A DNA stretch of 64,000 nt, from NCBI RefSeq assembly GCF_000723885.1, contig NZ_CCDG010000059.1, positions 62,001 through 126,000 on the forward strand. Reading direction: 5' to 3'. Of the stretch, positions 41,181 to 50,257 are shown one piece after another (within the stretch, counting starts at the first letter, position 1; each line of letters begins with the position of its first letter). Source of the DNA: Paenibacillus camerounensis. GTDB taxonomy: Bacteria > Bacillota > Bacilli > Paenibacillales > Paenibacillaceae. The notes beneath the pieces were generated by a model that made no database searches, was not told where the DNA came from, and saw nothing but the letters and a program-made list of their open reading frames with translations. The translations under genes and the position numbers were made by a program.

Positions 41181-42113
41181 ATGAATAAAATGAATGGAAG
41201 AGCAGACGTGGTAATTATCGGCGGAGGTCCGGCGGGCCTAAATGCAGCATTAGTTCTGGGGAGGGCCCGGAAATCGGTTATTGTGATTGACGATCTGCAG
41301 CCGAGAAATATCGTCACCCGCGAAACGCACGGTTTTCTTACAAGAGACGGAGCAAGTCCGCGGGAGTTCCGGATGGCGGCGCATGAGGAGCTGGCTGCTT
41401 ATCCGTCAGTGAGCCGTTCCAGTGATACTGCTTCTGCAGTTACAGGCAAGAATGGGGCTTTTGAAATTACAACGGCTTCGGGGGCGGTGTATCGTGGTAA
41501 GAAGCTGCTTTTTGCTGTTGGAAAAAAAGATCTTCCGCTGTCCGTTAACGGACTCGCTGAGGTCTATGGCACAAGCGCGTTTGTCTGCCCGTATTGTGAC
41601 GGCTGGGAGCTGCGGGACAAGAAGCTTGTCCTTATCGTAACAGGGGCTCACGCGCTACATTTGGCTAAAGTTATCTCAGGATGGACGAAGGATTATAGCA
41701 TTTGTACTAACGGGCCGGCCGAGTTGACCAGTGAAGAACGCTGGGAGCTGGCGCGGCATGGGGTGCCGGTACACGAAGCAGCAATAGAAACGATAGTATC
41801 GGAAGAGGGAATGGTCCGGCAGGTTATTTTGGCGGATGGAGCCCGGCTTCCGTGTGAAGGTATTTTCTTTGCGCCTAAGCTGACAAGAGGCTCTGATCTT
41901 CCTCAGGCACTAGGCTGTGAGATGAATGAAGCGGGCAGCGTACTGACAGATGATTACGGCAAAACAAACATTCCCGGGGTTTTCTCTGCCGGTGATGCCG
42001 CCTCTGAAAAATATCAGGCCATTGCCGCAGCTGCTTCCGGCGCACTGACTGCTATTATGATTAACGGTGAGCTGAACGGGGAGACCTGGGATGAGAGTGA
42101 GAACGTGGAATAG
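41181..42113 (+). CDS. thioredoxin-reductase-like flavoprotein
   Basis: 310 residues: FAD loop VVIIGGGPAGLNAALVLGRARKSVIVID, redox-active CPYCDGWE (CxxC), a degenerate NAD loop (LVLIVTGAHALHLAK, lacking the classical GGG), and the closing FSAGDAASEKYQAIAAAASG. The histidine-rich VTRETHGFLTRDG is typical of the small TrxR-like group that includes thiol oxidases such as HlmI/GliT. The weak NAD loop supports an oxidase-type rather than NADPH-using enzyme. ATG codons at 41181 and 41190 both follow AAAGGGTGG. Confidence 0.82.
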   Translation: MNKMNGRADVVIIGGGPAGLNAALVLGRARKSVIVIDDLQPRNIVTRETHGFLTRDGASPREFRMAAHEELAAYPSVSRSSDTASAVTGKNGAFEITTASGAVYRGKKLLFAVGKKDLPLSVNGLAEVYGTSAFVCPYCDGWELRDKKLVLIVTGAHALHLAKVISGWTKDYSICTNGPAELTSEERWELARHGVPVHEAAIETIVSEEGMVRQVILADGARLPCEGIFFAPKLTRGSDLPQALGCEMNEAGSVLTDDYGKTNIPGVFSAGDAASEKYQAIAAAASGALTAIMINGELNGETWDESENVE

Positions 42114-42223
42114 TACAGTATGGAAGTCTAAATAACCTGCAGTTTAGTGCATGGCCGCTTTTATAATCTGCAGGTAGACTGGAAGTATCTTCAGAATAAT
42201 TAAGTGATGATGGAGGGAAATCA

Positions 42224-42552
42224 TTGCGGGCGGCAACTCAAATCATAGATACGGTAAGGCTTAAGCTAAGACCCTTTACAATGAAAGTTGCCCTGAGTAT
42301 GCATGCTAACTGGATCAGCGACAGGGATGTCCAGCGAAATTATGGTGAACCCGTTTATAGCAGTATACCTTTACTCATACTTCACTACACCGGCTGCAGG
42401 CATATCACCGCGGGCAGAATGCGGGATCTGGAAAGGTGATGCAGAATGCTCACATGCAGTATGAAGGTACGCATAAAGAAAGTTACTATTACAGCGACAC
42501 TGGAGAATACGATGATAAGCATTACTACGGAATCGTAAAAGGAACGATATGA
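42224..42552 (+). pseudogene. RimJ/RimL-type GNAT gene with internal deletion
   Basis: The first frame (TTG 42224, GGAGGG upstream) starts TQIIDTVRLKLRPFTMKVALSMHANWISDRDVQRNYGEP, a RimJ/L-type N-terminus. After about 45 codons it loses meaning. From about 42426 another frame reads GSGKVMQNAHMQYEGTHKES, the usual C-terminal GNAT segment, to a TGA at 42552. The central acetyl-CoA-binding core is missing. Confidence 0.78.
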
Positions 42553-42565
42553 TTATCATTATGAG

Positions 42566-42595
42566 AGAGCAGCCCGAGGCTGCTCTTTGTTTTAT
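42566..42595 (+). terminator. intrinsic terminator after broken GNAT gene
   Basis: Stem AGAGCAGCC / GGCTGCTCT with a three-base loop and TTGTTTT. Confidence 0.8.
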
Positions 42596-42736
42596 TCACA
42601 GTAGATAAATTGCCCTACCTTTTCTGGAGCGAATTTGAACAGTATGTAAGGATACTGTACTATTTAATGTAATAATTAATAGAGTATACTCGAAAACTCA
42701 CTTCCGATATTGCTGTGTAAAGGAGAAGGTAAAGCT

Positions 42737-44404
42737 ATGGAACATTCACTGGAACCTGTTATAGAAGAAATGAAGCAGGAAGTAGACAAGTGGATCGCAT
42801 GTATCAACGATAAGGATGCTGAGAAAATTGTAAAACGCACTACGCTGCAGGCGGGCATTCACGGCTACGCGCTCCTTAAATATGAGGGCGGCAGAGTGGA
42901 TGTGACGGATTACCCGCTGGATTTATCTATGCAGGGCAAAAGCAGGCTGAGTACCAGCCCCGGGCTTACAGAGGAGCAGGTGCGGGAGCAGATTGTTCCT
43001 GAGCTTGCACACTATATGCAGCATAAATTAAAGGCACTCCCTCCGGCAGTTCTGGACTACCGGTTTGATTTTGAAGGGAACTTCCAGGTAGTAAGCGGCG
43101 GCACTGTCAAAGTGCCTATTCTCAAATATATGGACCAGGCGAAGAAGCAGCTGCTGCTGGAGCGGATCAGCTCCTATATCTCAAGCAAGCTCGAAGCCGG
43201 CAAGTATCCGACCAAACCGTTAGAAACGTTTTTCTTAGCCCGGCATCTGCTGGATGAAGAATTGTATCCCGTCTTGGATTCCGGCAGAATCATGGGTCTG
43301 TATGAGCGGATACAAGAGCTGAATAAGGGAAGCAAGCATCTTGCAGAGCATCGCAACACATTGACCGTGGCCCTTAGGAACTGGGTTGAGGAGCAGTGGC
43401 TGCCAAGATCCTTTGAGCTCACCGGCAGCGAATGGCAGAAAGAGTATAAGAAGAAGAGCGGTGCCGTGCTTGAGCAGAGCGGGAGCGGACAAGAAGCGGA
43501 GAAGCTGGTGATCTATGCTGCAGTTAGCATCCTCAGATATGAGCCTTCTTACAGCAGAAGTACGGGGCTCACCTTCCTGAATTGCCTGACTGCCCTCGGC
43601 AGCACCCGGGCTGAACAGCTGATCCGCGAGGGCAGCGGAGCCCTGCCTGAGGATATTACCAGACTGAGGGATGAACAGGTGGAGTGCACAGCTAACGATG
43701 TGTTTGCTGAGGTAAGTATCCATATGAGGCAGGAGTCAGGGGAGAGCTACGCTCAGTCGCTCCAGTTTCTGATCAAGCTGCTTGAACAGGGTTTTCCAAG
43801 AAGCTATCAGATTAAGCTGAAATCCGCAGTTAAGCGCTGGCTTCCGCTTAAGGGACTGGCCAAATCGGGCACGCACCGTTTTTTTGCGAATGCGCTTGAG
43901 TATCCCGAGGTCTACCCGTTGCTGGGAGAGTACGCCAGGGCTGCTATGGAAACCTTCGAATGGTATACGGATGCGGAAGGGGAGAAATGCTGCATGCCGG
44001 GCAGCTATGCGGTCTTTGGGCTTGGTCTCACAGACCGGGCATATTTCCCGTTGGTCAGACAATACATGGAGAAGGTAGACGTTGAACATCAGTCGGTCCA
44101 GAATGCGTTCACAGCAGCGTTATATGGGCATTACGGCATTAACACGGAGACGCTACCTATAATCGTGAGTTGTATGCTGTATAGTACGGATTCACTGAAG
44201 CTAAAGATGATGAAAGAGATGGGGGATGAACAGCTGCTCAGACTGCTGCTCGAGCAGGTCCGCAGCCTCCAGTACTACCAGACGGAACATCTTGTGTACC
44301 TGATTTGGGGCGGTAAGGACAAGCTGAAGAAGCTTGCTGACAAGGCTGAAGGGGATAAGAAGCAGGTTTTTGAAGAGCTGATACAAGCTGCCGGACGCGG
44401 CTAA
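42737..44404 (+). CDS. DUF6138-like protein of unknown function
   Basis: 555 residues, soluble, no signal peptide, mainly helical with many Leu/Glu/Lys-rich stretches. The order (EEMKQEVDKWIACINDKDAEKIVKRTTLQ at the start, YEPSYSRSTGLTFLNCLTALGSTRAEQLIREGSGALPEDI in the middle, repeated ALYGHYGI / LEQVRSLQYY helices at the end) resembles the Bacillales family DUF6138, for which no function is known. The C-terminal third may be HEAT-like. ATG 42737 has AAAGGAGAAGG upstream. It is monocistronic, convergent with the MarR remnant. Confidence 0.7.
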   Translation: MEHSLEPVIEEMKQEVDKWIACINDKDAEKIVKRTTLQAGIHGYALLKYEGGRVDVTDYPLDLSMQGKSRLSTSPGLTEEQVREQIVPELAHYMQHKLKALPPAVLDYRFDFEGNFQVVSGGTVKVPILKYMDQAKKQLLLERISSYISSKLEAGKYPTKPLETFFLARHLLDEELYPVLDSGRIMGLYERIQELNKGSKHLAEHRNTLTVALRNWVEEQWLPRSFELTGSEWQKEYKKKSGAVLEQSGSGQEAEKLVIYAAVSILRYEPSYSRSTGLTFLNCLTALGSTRAEQLIREGSGALPEDITRLRDEQVECTANDVFAEVSIHMRQESGESYAQSLQFLIKLLEQGFPRSYQIKLKSAVKRWLPLKGLAKSGTHRFFANALEYPEVYPLLGEYARAAMETFEWYTDAEGEKCCMPGSYAVFGLGLTDRAYFPLVRQYMEKVDVEHQSVQNAFTAALYGHYGINTETLPIIVSCMLYSTDSLKLKMMKEMGDEQLLRLLLEQVRSLQYYQTEHLVYLIWGGKDKLKKLADKAEGDKKQVFEELIQAAGRG

Positions 44405-44641
44405 CTAAAGATCCTTCAGGTTGTGATGCAGTCTGGTGAGCATGTCTGTCAGCAGATTCGTCTCCTGTTCACTGAAGCCGTTAAGCAGCTGCCGGATAAA
44501 TTGGGTCCGTTCCTTGTTAAAGTTTACAATAAGGCTCCGGCATTCCTCAGTCAGCCGTACAAAGGTCACCCGCTGATCTTCCGGGTTGCGTCTTCTGTAA
44601 TAGCTGTTCATGTAAGCAGATAATGTATAACTTAAGCCCAA
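44405..44641 (-). pseudogene. MarR-family regulator, C-terminal remnant
   Basis: The frame encodes only the wing and dimerisation helix of a MarR protein: RRRNPEDQRVTFVRLTEECRSLIVNF, then ERTQFIRQLLNGFSEQETNLL. The DNA-recognition helices are missing, and no ribosome binding site lies before the apparent start. It overlaps the end of the broken nitroreductase gene, a common partner of MarR-type regulators. Confidence 0.72.
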
Positions 44642-45270
44642 ACCGTTGTTTGGTCAACCGGCAGACGGTAAGAATTGAAGCCCTCACTGGCAGCCTTACC
44701 GATGGTCAGCAGTATAACCGGAAGATAGCGCTCTTTGTCCATACCGAAGGCTTCGGCGATCTGGTCCTTTTCATAGCCGCCGATCGGATTGGTGTCATAT
44801 CCGTGTGCACGAGCAACCAGCATCAGCTGCATGGATACCAGGCCGGCATCGAGCAGAATAATATCGCGCATATCTTTGTCGCTGATCTGCGAATACAGCG
44901 GCTTAAAGGCATTCAGCTGATATTCTTTTACCTCTTGCGGCATATAACCGAGCTCTACAGCCTTGCCATAAATTTCTTCGGAGTAATCGAAATTGTTCTT
45001 GTCTCCAAAGACTGCAATGACAGCAGAAGCCTGAAGTATCTTATCCTTATTGAAACGTGAGAGGGGAGCAAGCTTGTGCTTGCCTTCTTCACTGTCAATC
45101 ACCAGGAAGCGCCATGGCTGCATATTGATAGACGAAGGAGCCGTGCTGGCTTCTTTCAGAATTTCCGTCATTTCTTCTCTGCTGATTATCACAGAAGGAT
45201 CATAGGTTTTGATGGAACGGCGTCCCTAAACAATCTCATTGAAATCATTGGTTTGCTGGAATTCTTTCAT
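44632..45270 (-). pseudogene. nitroreductase gene with in-frame amber codon
   Basis: From ATG 45270 (GGGGAG upstream) the frame reads MKEFQQTNDFNEIV, then TAG at 45226-45228, then GRRSIKTYDPS and a complete nitroreductase to 44632 (APSSINMQPWRFLVIDSEEGK; GLVSMQLMLVARAHGYDTNPIGG). Codon 15 alone is a stop; everything else is in frame. The lost part sits just before GRRS, whose Arg and Ser bind the FMN phosphate. Reinitiation at ATG 45192 would drop that motif, so an active product is unlikely. Confidence 0.85.
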
Positions 45271-45276
45271 GCCGGT

Positions 45277-45864
45277 TCACTCCCCGTAGATAAACTGCTC
45301 CACTTTGCCCGCAGTCACATCCAGATCAGGACTCGAATTGTCGATTACCGTTACATTTCCTTCCGGCAGCGGCCAGGCGACTGTGCGGGGGTTAAAAGCG
45401 GAGCGGAACTGCTCCCAGTTACGGAATTTCCAGCCGTCCAGCGGGGAGTTTCGGCTGGTAATCCGCTCGCGGAACAGCGTTTCATCCGCTAGTGTAACCA
45501 GTACTGCCTTTACTTCAATCTCCTGCAGCGTTCTGCCGATCCGGCGCAGCTCAGCTCCGATCCATTCCGGGTCGGCGGCTTCCTTGGTAAAGGGACCGAC
45601 CACATAAATATCAGCGGACAGGCCGATGTTATCAAGCGCGGCATCCATCGTGATCCGGTAACCCAAATCGCGGCATAAGCTTTTATACTCGCCGGAATCG
45701 CGGTCATCCGGGTCAAGCCCGTGCAGGGTCAGGATGGCGGTAGCCGCAGGCCTTAATAGTATATCCATATCCATAACGGCCGCTTTGCGGCGGGCAGCCA
45801 CTGCCTTGGCCAGTGTAGTCTTGCCTGCGCCCCCCGGTCCGAGAAAAAACACAAGTTTGTTCAT
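45277..45864 (-). CDS. P-loop ATPase/kinase-like protein
   Basis: 195 residues. Walker A is FLGPGGAGKTTLAKAVAAR, followed by DMDILLRP, where shikimate-kinase-like proteins have the substrate Asp, and a lid-like DETLFRERITSRNSPLDGWK. The order fits AAA_33-type small-molecule or nucleotide kinases; the substrate is not identifiable. ATG 45864 has AAGGAG upstream. Its stop is six bases before the start of the nitroreductase frame, so they were one operon. Confidence 0.78.
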   Translation of the reverse strand: MNKLVFFLGPGGAGKTTLAKAVAARRKAAVMDMDILLRPAATAILTLHGLDPDDRDSGEYKSLCRDLGYRITMDAALDNIGLSADIYVVGPFTKEAADPEWIGAELRRIGRTLQEIEVKAVLVTLADETLFRERITSRNSPLDGWKFRNWEQFRSAFNPRTVAWPLPEGNVTVIDNSSPDLDVTAGKVEQFIYGE

Positions 45865-45992
45865 GAAAGACACTCCTTTATGTAAGTCACACTGTATATA
45901 TCCTAGCATTTTTTGCAGGATAAGTTCACTATGCTGATTTCATGTATAATAGACAAAAGAAAATAGAAGCTTACTTTGGAGGCAGTGTGCAG

Positions 45993-46469
45993 ATGAACAT
46001 AAGACCTATTGAACCTTCAGACAACCGTGCAGTCGAACAGGTCATCAGGGAATGCCTGATTGAATTCGGAGGCAACCGGGAGGGGCTGGCCTGGGCAGAC
46101 GACAGTATGAGTGATCTCTTTAGCTATTACAACGAAGCGGATAACCGGGCATACTGGATCGTAGAAGAAGGCGGAACTGTGCTGGGAGGCTGCGGAATTG
46201 CTCCCTTTGCCGGGGCGGAGCAGGTCTGTGAGCTGCAGAAAATGTATCTCGCCAGCACCACGAGAGGGACCGGCATCGCTGCTGGGCTATTGCAGACTGC
46301 GCTTGCTTTTGCCGGACAGCACTATAAGCAATGTTATCTGGAAACCCTGCAGACAATGGGCGCAGCGAACCGCTTTTATCACAAGCACGGCTTCACAGCG
46401 CTGAAAGAGCCGCTCGGAGGTTCAGAGCATTACGCCTGCGATGCCTGGTATATTAAGGATTTAAGCTAA
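45993..46469 (+). CDS. GNAT-family acetyltransferase
   Basis: 158 residues. Start MNIRPIEPSDNRAVEQVIRECL; acetyl-CoA segment ELQKMYLASTTRGTGIAAGLLQTALAFA with the RGTGIA loop; then QTMGAANRFYHKHGF. The pattern is that of small PhnO/YwnH-like acetyltransferases; the substrate is unknown. GGAGG lies ten bases before ATG 45993. The deoxyribonucleotidase gene follows after 20 bases with its own site. Confidence 0.85.
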   Translation: MNIRPIEPSDNRAVEQVIRECLIEFGGNREGLAWADDSMSDLFSYYNEADNRAYWIVEEGGTVLGGCGIAPFAGAEQVCELQKMYLASTTRGTGIAAGLLQTALAFAGQHYKQCYLETLQTMGAANRFYHKHGFTALKEPLGGSEHYACDAWYIKDLS

Positions 46470-46489
46470 CTAAAAGACAGGAGATACAT

Positions 46490-47056
46490 ATGAAGAAACC
46501 GATCATCGCCGTTGATATGGACGATACCATCTGCCATCTCGTTAAACGGGCCATATACCATAATAATAATGAATTTCCGACGCATCTCCTGCGCTATGAG
46601 GATATGATCGACTGGAACACAGACCATCTGCGTCATCCGGACAGCACGCTCGAAATTTTTTTCGGGCGGCCGGGGCTGTATGAGGAGCTTGAGCTGTTCG
46701 ATGAGCATGTAGTTGTAGAGATGGAGAAGCTGCATAATGCCTACGATGTCATTATCGTTACTGCAGCTGTCCCCAAAACCGTAGCCGAGAAATGGAATTG
46801 GCTGCAAAAGCATATGCCGTACATCCCCGCAGAGAACTTCTTCACCTGCAAGCGGAAGCATCTGATCAACTTCGATCTGCTGATTGACGACGGTCCGCAT
46901 AATCTGCTGCCTGCAGTGCAGGAGGGCAAGAAGGTGCTGTGTATCCCGCATCCGTGGAATCTTAGGGCGCGTGAGGAATATGCGTTTCCGCTGATGACCT
47001 CCTGGAAGGGTGCGAAGGAGCGGATTGATGAAATCCTGCAGACGGTTCAATCGTAA
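46490..47056 (+). CDS. 5'(3')-deoxyribonucleotidase-like HAD phosphatase
   Basis: 188 residues of the NT5C-type HAD family. Motif I is VDMDDTICHL with the nucleophile and acid Asp, motif II is VTAA, and motif III/IV is LLIDDGPHNL. It dephosphorylates deoxynucleoside monophosphates in related proteins. AGGAGA precedes the ATG. Same direction as the GNAT gene and probably cotranscribed; a terminator follows. Confidence 0.87.
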   Translation: MKKPIIAVDMDDTICHLVKRAIYHNNNEFPTHLLRYEDMIDWNTDHLRHPDSTLEIFFGRPGLYEELELFDEHVVVEMEKLHNAYDVIIVTAAVPKTVAEKWNWLQKHMPYIPAENFFTCKRKHLINFDLLIDDGPHNLLPAVQEGKKVLCIPHPWNLRAREEYAFPLMTSWKGAKERIDEILQTVQS

Positions 47057-47068
47057 TTAAAGTTTTGA

Positions 47069-47127
47069 AAAAAGTACGCCTCTGGAACACAGCCCATTTG
47101 CGGCCAGTGTGCATGGAGGCGTTTCTA
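47069..47127 (+). terminator. hairpin after deoxyribonucleotidase gene
   Basis: Arms ACGCCTC and GAGGCGT with an inner ACAC / GTGT pair, then TTTCT. Lies between convergent genes. Confidence 0.55.
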
Positions 47128-47142
47128 CTTGTTTGCATAGAA

Positions 47143-48864
47143 TTAGCCGCCCACCAGCTGCGGCTGTGAACCCGTCACAGTCCTTTGGGCAAAACGGCGG
47201 AAGGCGCCTCCGCGTTCCTGTAATTCCCTGTAGCTTCCGGCTTCGGCAATCCTTCCATCCTCCATATACAGGATTTCATCATACTGCTCCAGCAGCTCCT
47301 CATTAATGTTATGGGTGATGGTGATCAGGGTTAGGTCAGGCATGGCCAACAGGCTGCTCTCAATCTCATGGGCGGCTCTATTGTCTACAGCTGAGGTAGC
47401 TTCATCCAGAATCAGGATCGGCGTGCTGCGGATGAGCGCCCGGGCAACCGCTACCCGCTGGCGTTGTCCGCCCGAGAGCTGGGTGCCATTTTCCCCGACT
47501 GCGGTAGAGAGTCCTTCTCCCAGCTGCTGCACATAGGCGTACAGGCTGCTGCCGCGGAGCGCTGATTCCAGTACGGGTTCCGGGAAATCCTCGCCTAGAC
47601 AGATATTGTGCTCAATATCTGAATCAAACAGATATACATTCTGGTGAATCATAGAAGTTAGCTGAAGCAGGGATTCGTGATCCCGCCTGCTGACCTCCCT
47701 TCCGTCCACTGATATGGAACCCTTGTAATCATCGTAATATCCGCTAAGCAGCTTAATAAACGTTGATTTTCCGCAGCCGCTGGGTCCGAGCAGCGCGTAT
47801 TTTTTTCCTTTTTGAAAGGTGAAGTGGATATCTCGGAGGACTGGCTGCTCCTGCTGATAAGCAAACTGAAGTTCGCGCACCTCCAATGCATGTTTCAATA
47901 TTGTTGGCTCCTGCTGCTCAGCGTCTGATGATGCTTTGCTCTCACCTGCCAGTGCCTCAAAGCGTTCAAGAATGGGCTTAACGCTAGTAATTCTTGGAAT
48001 GTTCTGCATAATGACAAGCACAGGGCCGACCAGTCCGCCGCTCAGCTGAACCAGTGCAACCAGACTTCCGGCAGAAAGGTTGCCGGTAATAATCAGGTAG
48101 GCAGCTACAAACATTACAGAGAACTGGCTGAGCATAGCAAGTGCTTCAGAGATACTCTCGTTGGCGGCGAACAGCCGGTCTGCTGTAAACCTGACATTGG
48201 CGGCCGTACGGTTGGCGTGCTGAAAGTCCTGTTCGGTTTGCTTTTTAAGCCCAAAGGAACGGATCACTTCAAAGCCTGCCAAGAGATCCTTAACGTATGC
48301 GGTGAACCGGGACATCTGGACGGATACGGCATTCAGCCTGCTTTGCAGCAGCTTACCGAACAGGGAGGGCACCAGAAACATGAGCACCATGCCTATGACC
48401 AGAACAAGTGTAATCAGCGGACTAATCGAGAGTAGAACAAGCAGGGAGGCAGTAAAAATAATCGCATTTTGGAATGTGCTGAGGAGTGGCTGAAGGGCAT
48501 TTTCTTCAATCAATTTGATGTCATTGGTCAGCGCTGACAGGTAATCAGCGGTATTGGCTGCTTTGAAATCCGCTGTTCTTTTATGAAGTACACCGCGGAA
48601 AATCCTTTCCCTGACCGATATTGTAATATTGCGGATCAGAGCCTTGCTGCATAGGGAATATACAAAGCTGACCAGACAGAGCAACAGCAGATAAGCAGCT
48701 GACAGAAATAAAATACGCTGAAAAAGCTGCATATCCCCCTGAAGCGCAGCATCTATGACCTTTTGCAGGATAAGAGCAATCAGTACCCCGGCAGCGGCAG
48801 CAACAATACTGAATAACAGTGTGACAGAGAGAAGCAGCTTGTTCCGGGCTAAGGCATGTTTCAC
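47143..48864 (-). CDS. ABC exporter, fused membrane and ATPase domains
   Basis: 573 residues. Six membrane segments of the type I exporter fold (about 1-300), then the ATPase: Walker A LLGPSGCGKST, signature LSGGQRQRVAVARAL, Walker B ILILDEATSAVD and switch His in ITHN. It works as a homodimer, or with a second half-transporter not present here. Substrate unknown (lipid, drug or peptide). The start is GTG with GGAG ten bases upstream. The ArsR-type regulator lies upstream on the same strand but is separated by a terminator. Confidence 0.88.
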   Translation of the reverse strand: MKHALARNKLLLSVTLLFSIVAAAAGVLIALILQKVIDAALQGDMQLFQRILFLSAAYLLLLCLVSFVYSLCSKALIRNITISVRERIFRGVLHKRTADFKAANTADYLSALTNDIKLIEENALQPLLSTFQNAIIFTASLLVLLSISPLITLVLVIGMVLMFLVPSLFGKLLQSRLNAVSVQMSRFTAYVKDLLAGFEVIRSFGLKKQTEQDFQHANRTAANVRFTADRLFAANESISEALAMLSQFSVMFVAAYLIITGNLSAGSLVALVQLSGGLVGPVLVIMQNIPRITSVKPILERFEALAGESKASSDAEQQEPTILKHALEVRELQFAYQQEQPVLRDIHFTFQKGKKYALLGPSGCGKSTFIKLLSGYYDDYKGSISVDGREVSRRDHESLLQLTSMIHQNVYLFDSDIEHNICLGEDFPEPVLESALRGSSLYAYVQQLGEGLSTAVGENGTQLSGGQRQRVAVARALIRSTPILILDEATSAVDNRAAHEIESSLLAMPDLTLITITHNINEELLEQYDEILYMEDGRIAEAGSYRELQERGGAFRRFAQRTVTGSQPQLVGG

Positions 48865-48971
48865 TTTTCATCAGCTCCATAATTAGATTGAGGTATAATT
48901 TGTAAGATGAAGATAACATATAAATTCAATAAAAGTCAAACGGATAAGATAAACATCGAACTTGATGTTGT

Positions 48972-49007
48972 AAAAAAGCTCCCCGCAGGATAACATTACG
49001 GGAAGCT
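48972..49007 (-). terminator. intrinsic terminator after ArsR-type regulator
   Basis: On the minus strand the stem AGCTTCCCG / CGGGGAGCT is followed by six T residues. It lies just downstream of the regulator gene. Confidence 0.85.
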
Positions 49008-49025
49008 AAGGGAGATCTATACAAT

Positions 49026-50078
49026 TTATAAAAGAAACTGCTGGAGGTCAGAGATCAGCTCCTGCAGATTCTCTGAATCCAGATGATAATAGACTCTGCC
49101 GTTATTCTTTTCGACACGTACCATCTTGCAGGCGAGCAAAACATTCATATGGTGAGAAATGGTTGCTGCCGTAAGTCCCAGCTGATCAGCAATCTCCAGA
49201 TTATACTTCGGGTTAACCTTAAGGGAAGCCAGGATCTGTAATTTACTGTTGTCGGCAAGCGCCTTCATCCGCAGCAGCATCAGCTCCCTGGAATCCTCCT
49301 GATTCTTACTGGCATTAGGCATCAGATGTATTAATAAGCCATAATAACATCGCGTGGACAGCATAATCAGTGCCAGCGGGGTAATAAGCGCTGGATGTAC
49401 GATCACCTGCTTATCACTTAACTGCCTGACAAGCTTAATATAATGCTCGTCCTGTTGTCTGCCAAAGGCTTGAGTGTAAGTGGCTAATAGCCTGCTTAAC
49501 GGCTTTTCTACCGCTTGGCAGGCCTTTTCATATGCCGGAAGATTCGTCGATACTGCTTCTGTGAGCGTGATCAGATGCCGGTGCGGATGCTGCAGCAGAG
49601 TCATCAGCTTCCATTTGACGGCTTCCTTCAGCGGACTTTCATTAAGAAAGCCAATAATCTCATCCAGTGACTGGAAGGAGACCAGTGCGGACTCACCAAA
49701 AGAATGATTTTGCATCGTTTCCATCTCTTTCACTGCTATTAATATCGTATCACGCAAAGTCTTCTCAGTGATGCTTGCCAGTGAAGTAAACCACTCCGGA
49801 TTTTGACTCAGCAGCTCATGCAGGAGATTGAAAAACACACCGTCCTCGTCATTGAAAAAGAATTCAGCCTGCTTATTAACAATCCGGTGTCTGCTGAAGG
49901 TTGTAGTATATTTCTCCATGAATTTCAGATGCTTGTTGTAAAAAGCTTCTCCATTCAGACCAAATGTGTCCAGTTCCCCGATACTCTTCTGCAAATAGGA
50001 CTCAGGCTGATAGCTTACATACAACAGCCCCATTGTTTCAAATACCGGGTCCAGCTGCTCAGTTATCTCCAGGTTCAT
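49026..50078 (-). CDS. ArsR-type winged-helix regulator with long N-terminal domain
   Basis: 350 residues. The last 85 residues (MKALADNSKLQILASLKVNPKYNLEIADQLGLTAATISHHMNVLLACKMVRVEKNNGRVYYHLD) are an ArsR/HTH_20 winged helix. The first 260 residues are helical and of the DUF5937-like type found in front of ArsR domains in Bacillales; they probably sense a ligand. No metal-binding cysteine set is seen. The ABC exporter gene lies downstream on the same strand and is a plausible target. Confidence 0.82.
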   Translation of the reverse strand: MNLEITEQLDPVFETMGLLYVSYQPESYLQKSIGELDTFGLNGEAFYNKHLKFMEKYTTTFSRHRIVNKQAEFFFNDEDGVFFNLLHELLSQNPEWFTSLASITEKTLRDTILIAVKEMETMQNHSFGESALVSFQSLDEIIGFLNESPLKEAVKWKLMTLLQHPHRHLITLTEAVSTNLPAYEKACQAVEKPLSRLLATYTQAFGRQQDEHYIKLVRQLSDKQVIVHPALITPLALIMLSTRCYYGLLIHLMPNASKNQEDSRELMLLRMKALADNSKLQILASLKVNPKYNLEIADQLGLTAATISHHMNVLLACKMVRVEKNNGRVYYHLDSENLQELISDLQQFLL

Positions 50079-50179
50079 AATGCCTCCGTCAGCTAAATAA
50101 TTTGGTGATCATCTAATTTATTATATTTTGATAGAATTGTAATGGCAAGCCTGCGGCGCTTACAGCTTGGGAAAGACAA

Positions 50180-50209
50180 TTGACAGAGCTTCGGCAGAGA
50201 GGATATACT
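50180..50209 (+). promoter_or_regulatory. predicted sigma-A promoter of amylase operon
   Basis: TTGACA, 18-base spacer, TATACT. Right downstream an inverted repeat ACTTA-N6-TAAGT (50216-50231) sits at the likely transcription start and could be an operator. Confidence 0.65.
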
Positions 50210-50257
50210 TACATCACTTAAACGTATAAGTTAATATTCTATGAGGAGTGTGCTGCT

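Noticed and set aside
42132..42181. Inverted CCTGCAG pair after the flavoprotein gene as a terminator
   Set aside because: No T run follows and the outer arms are interrupted.
45226..45228. TAG read as pyrrolysine or another recoded residue
   Set aside because: No pyl genes or recoding element seen; a nonsense mutation beside a MarR remnant is simpler.
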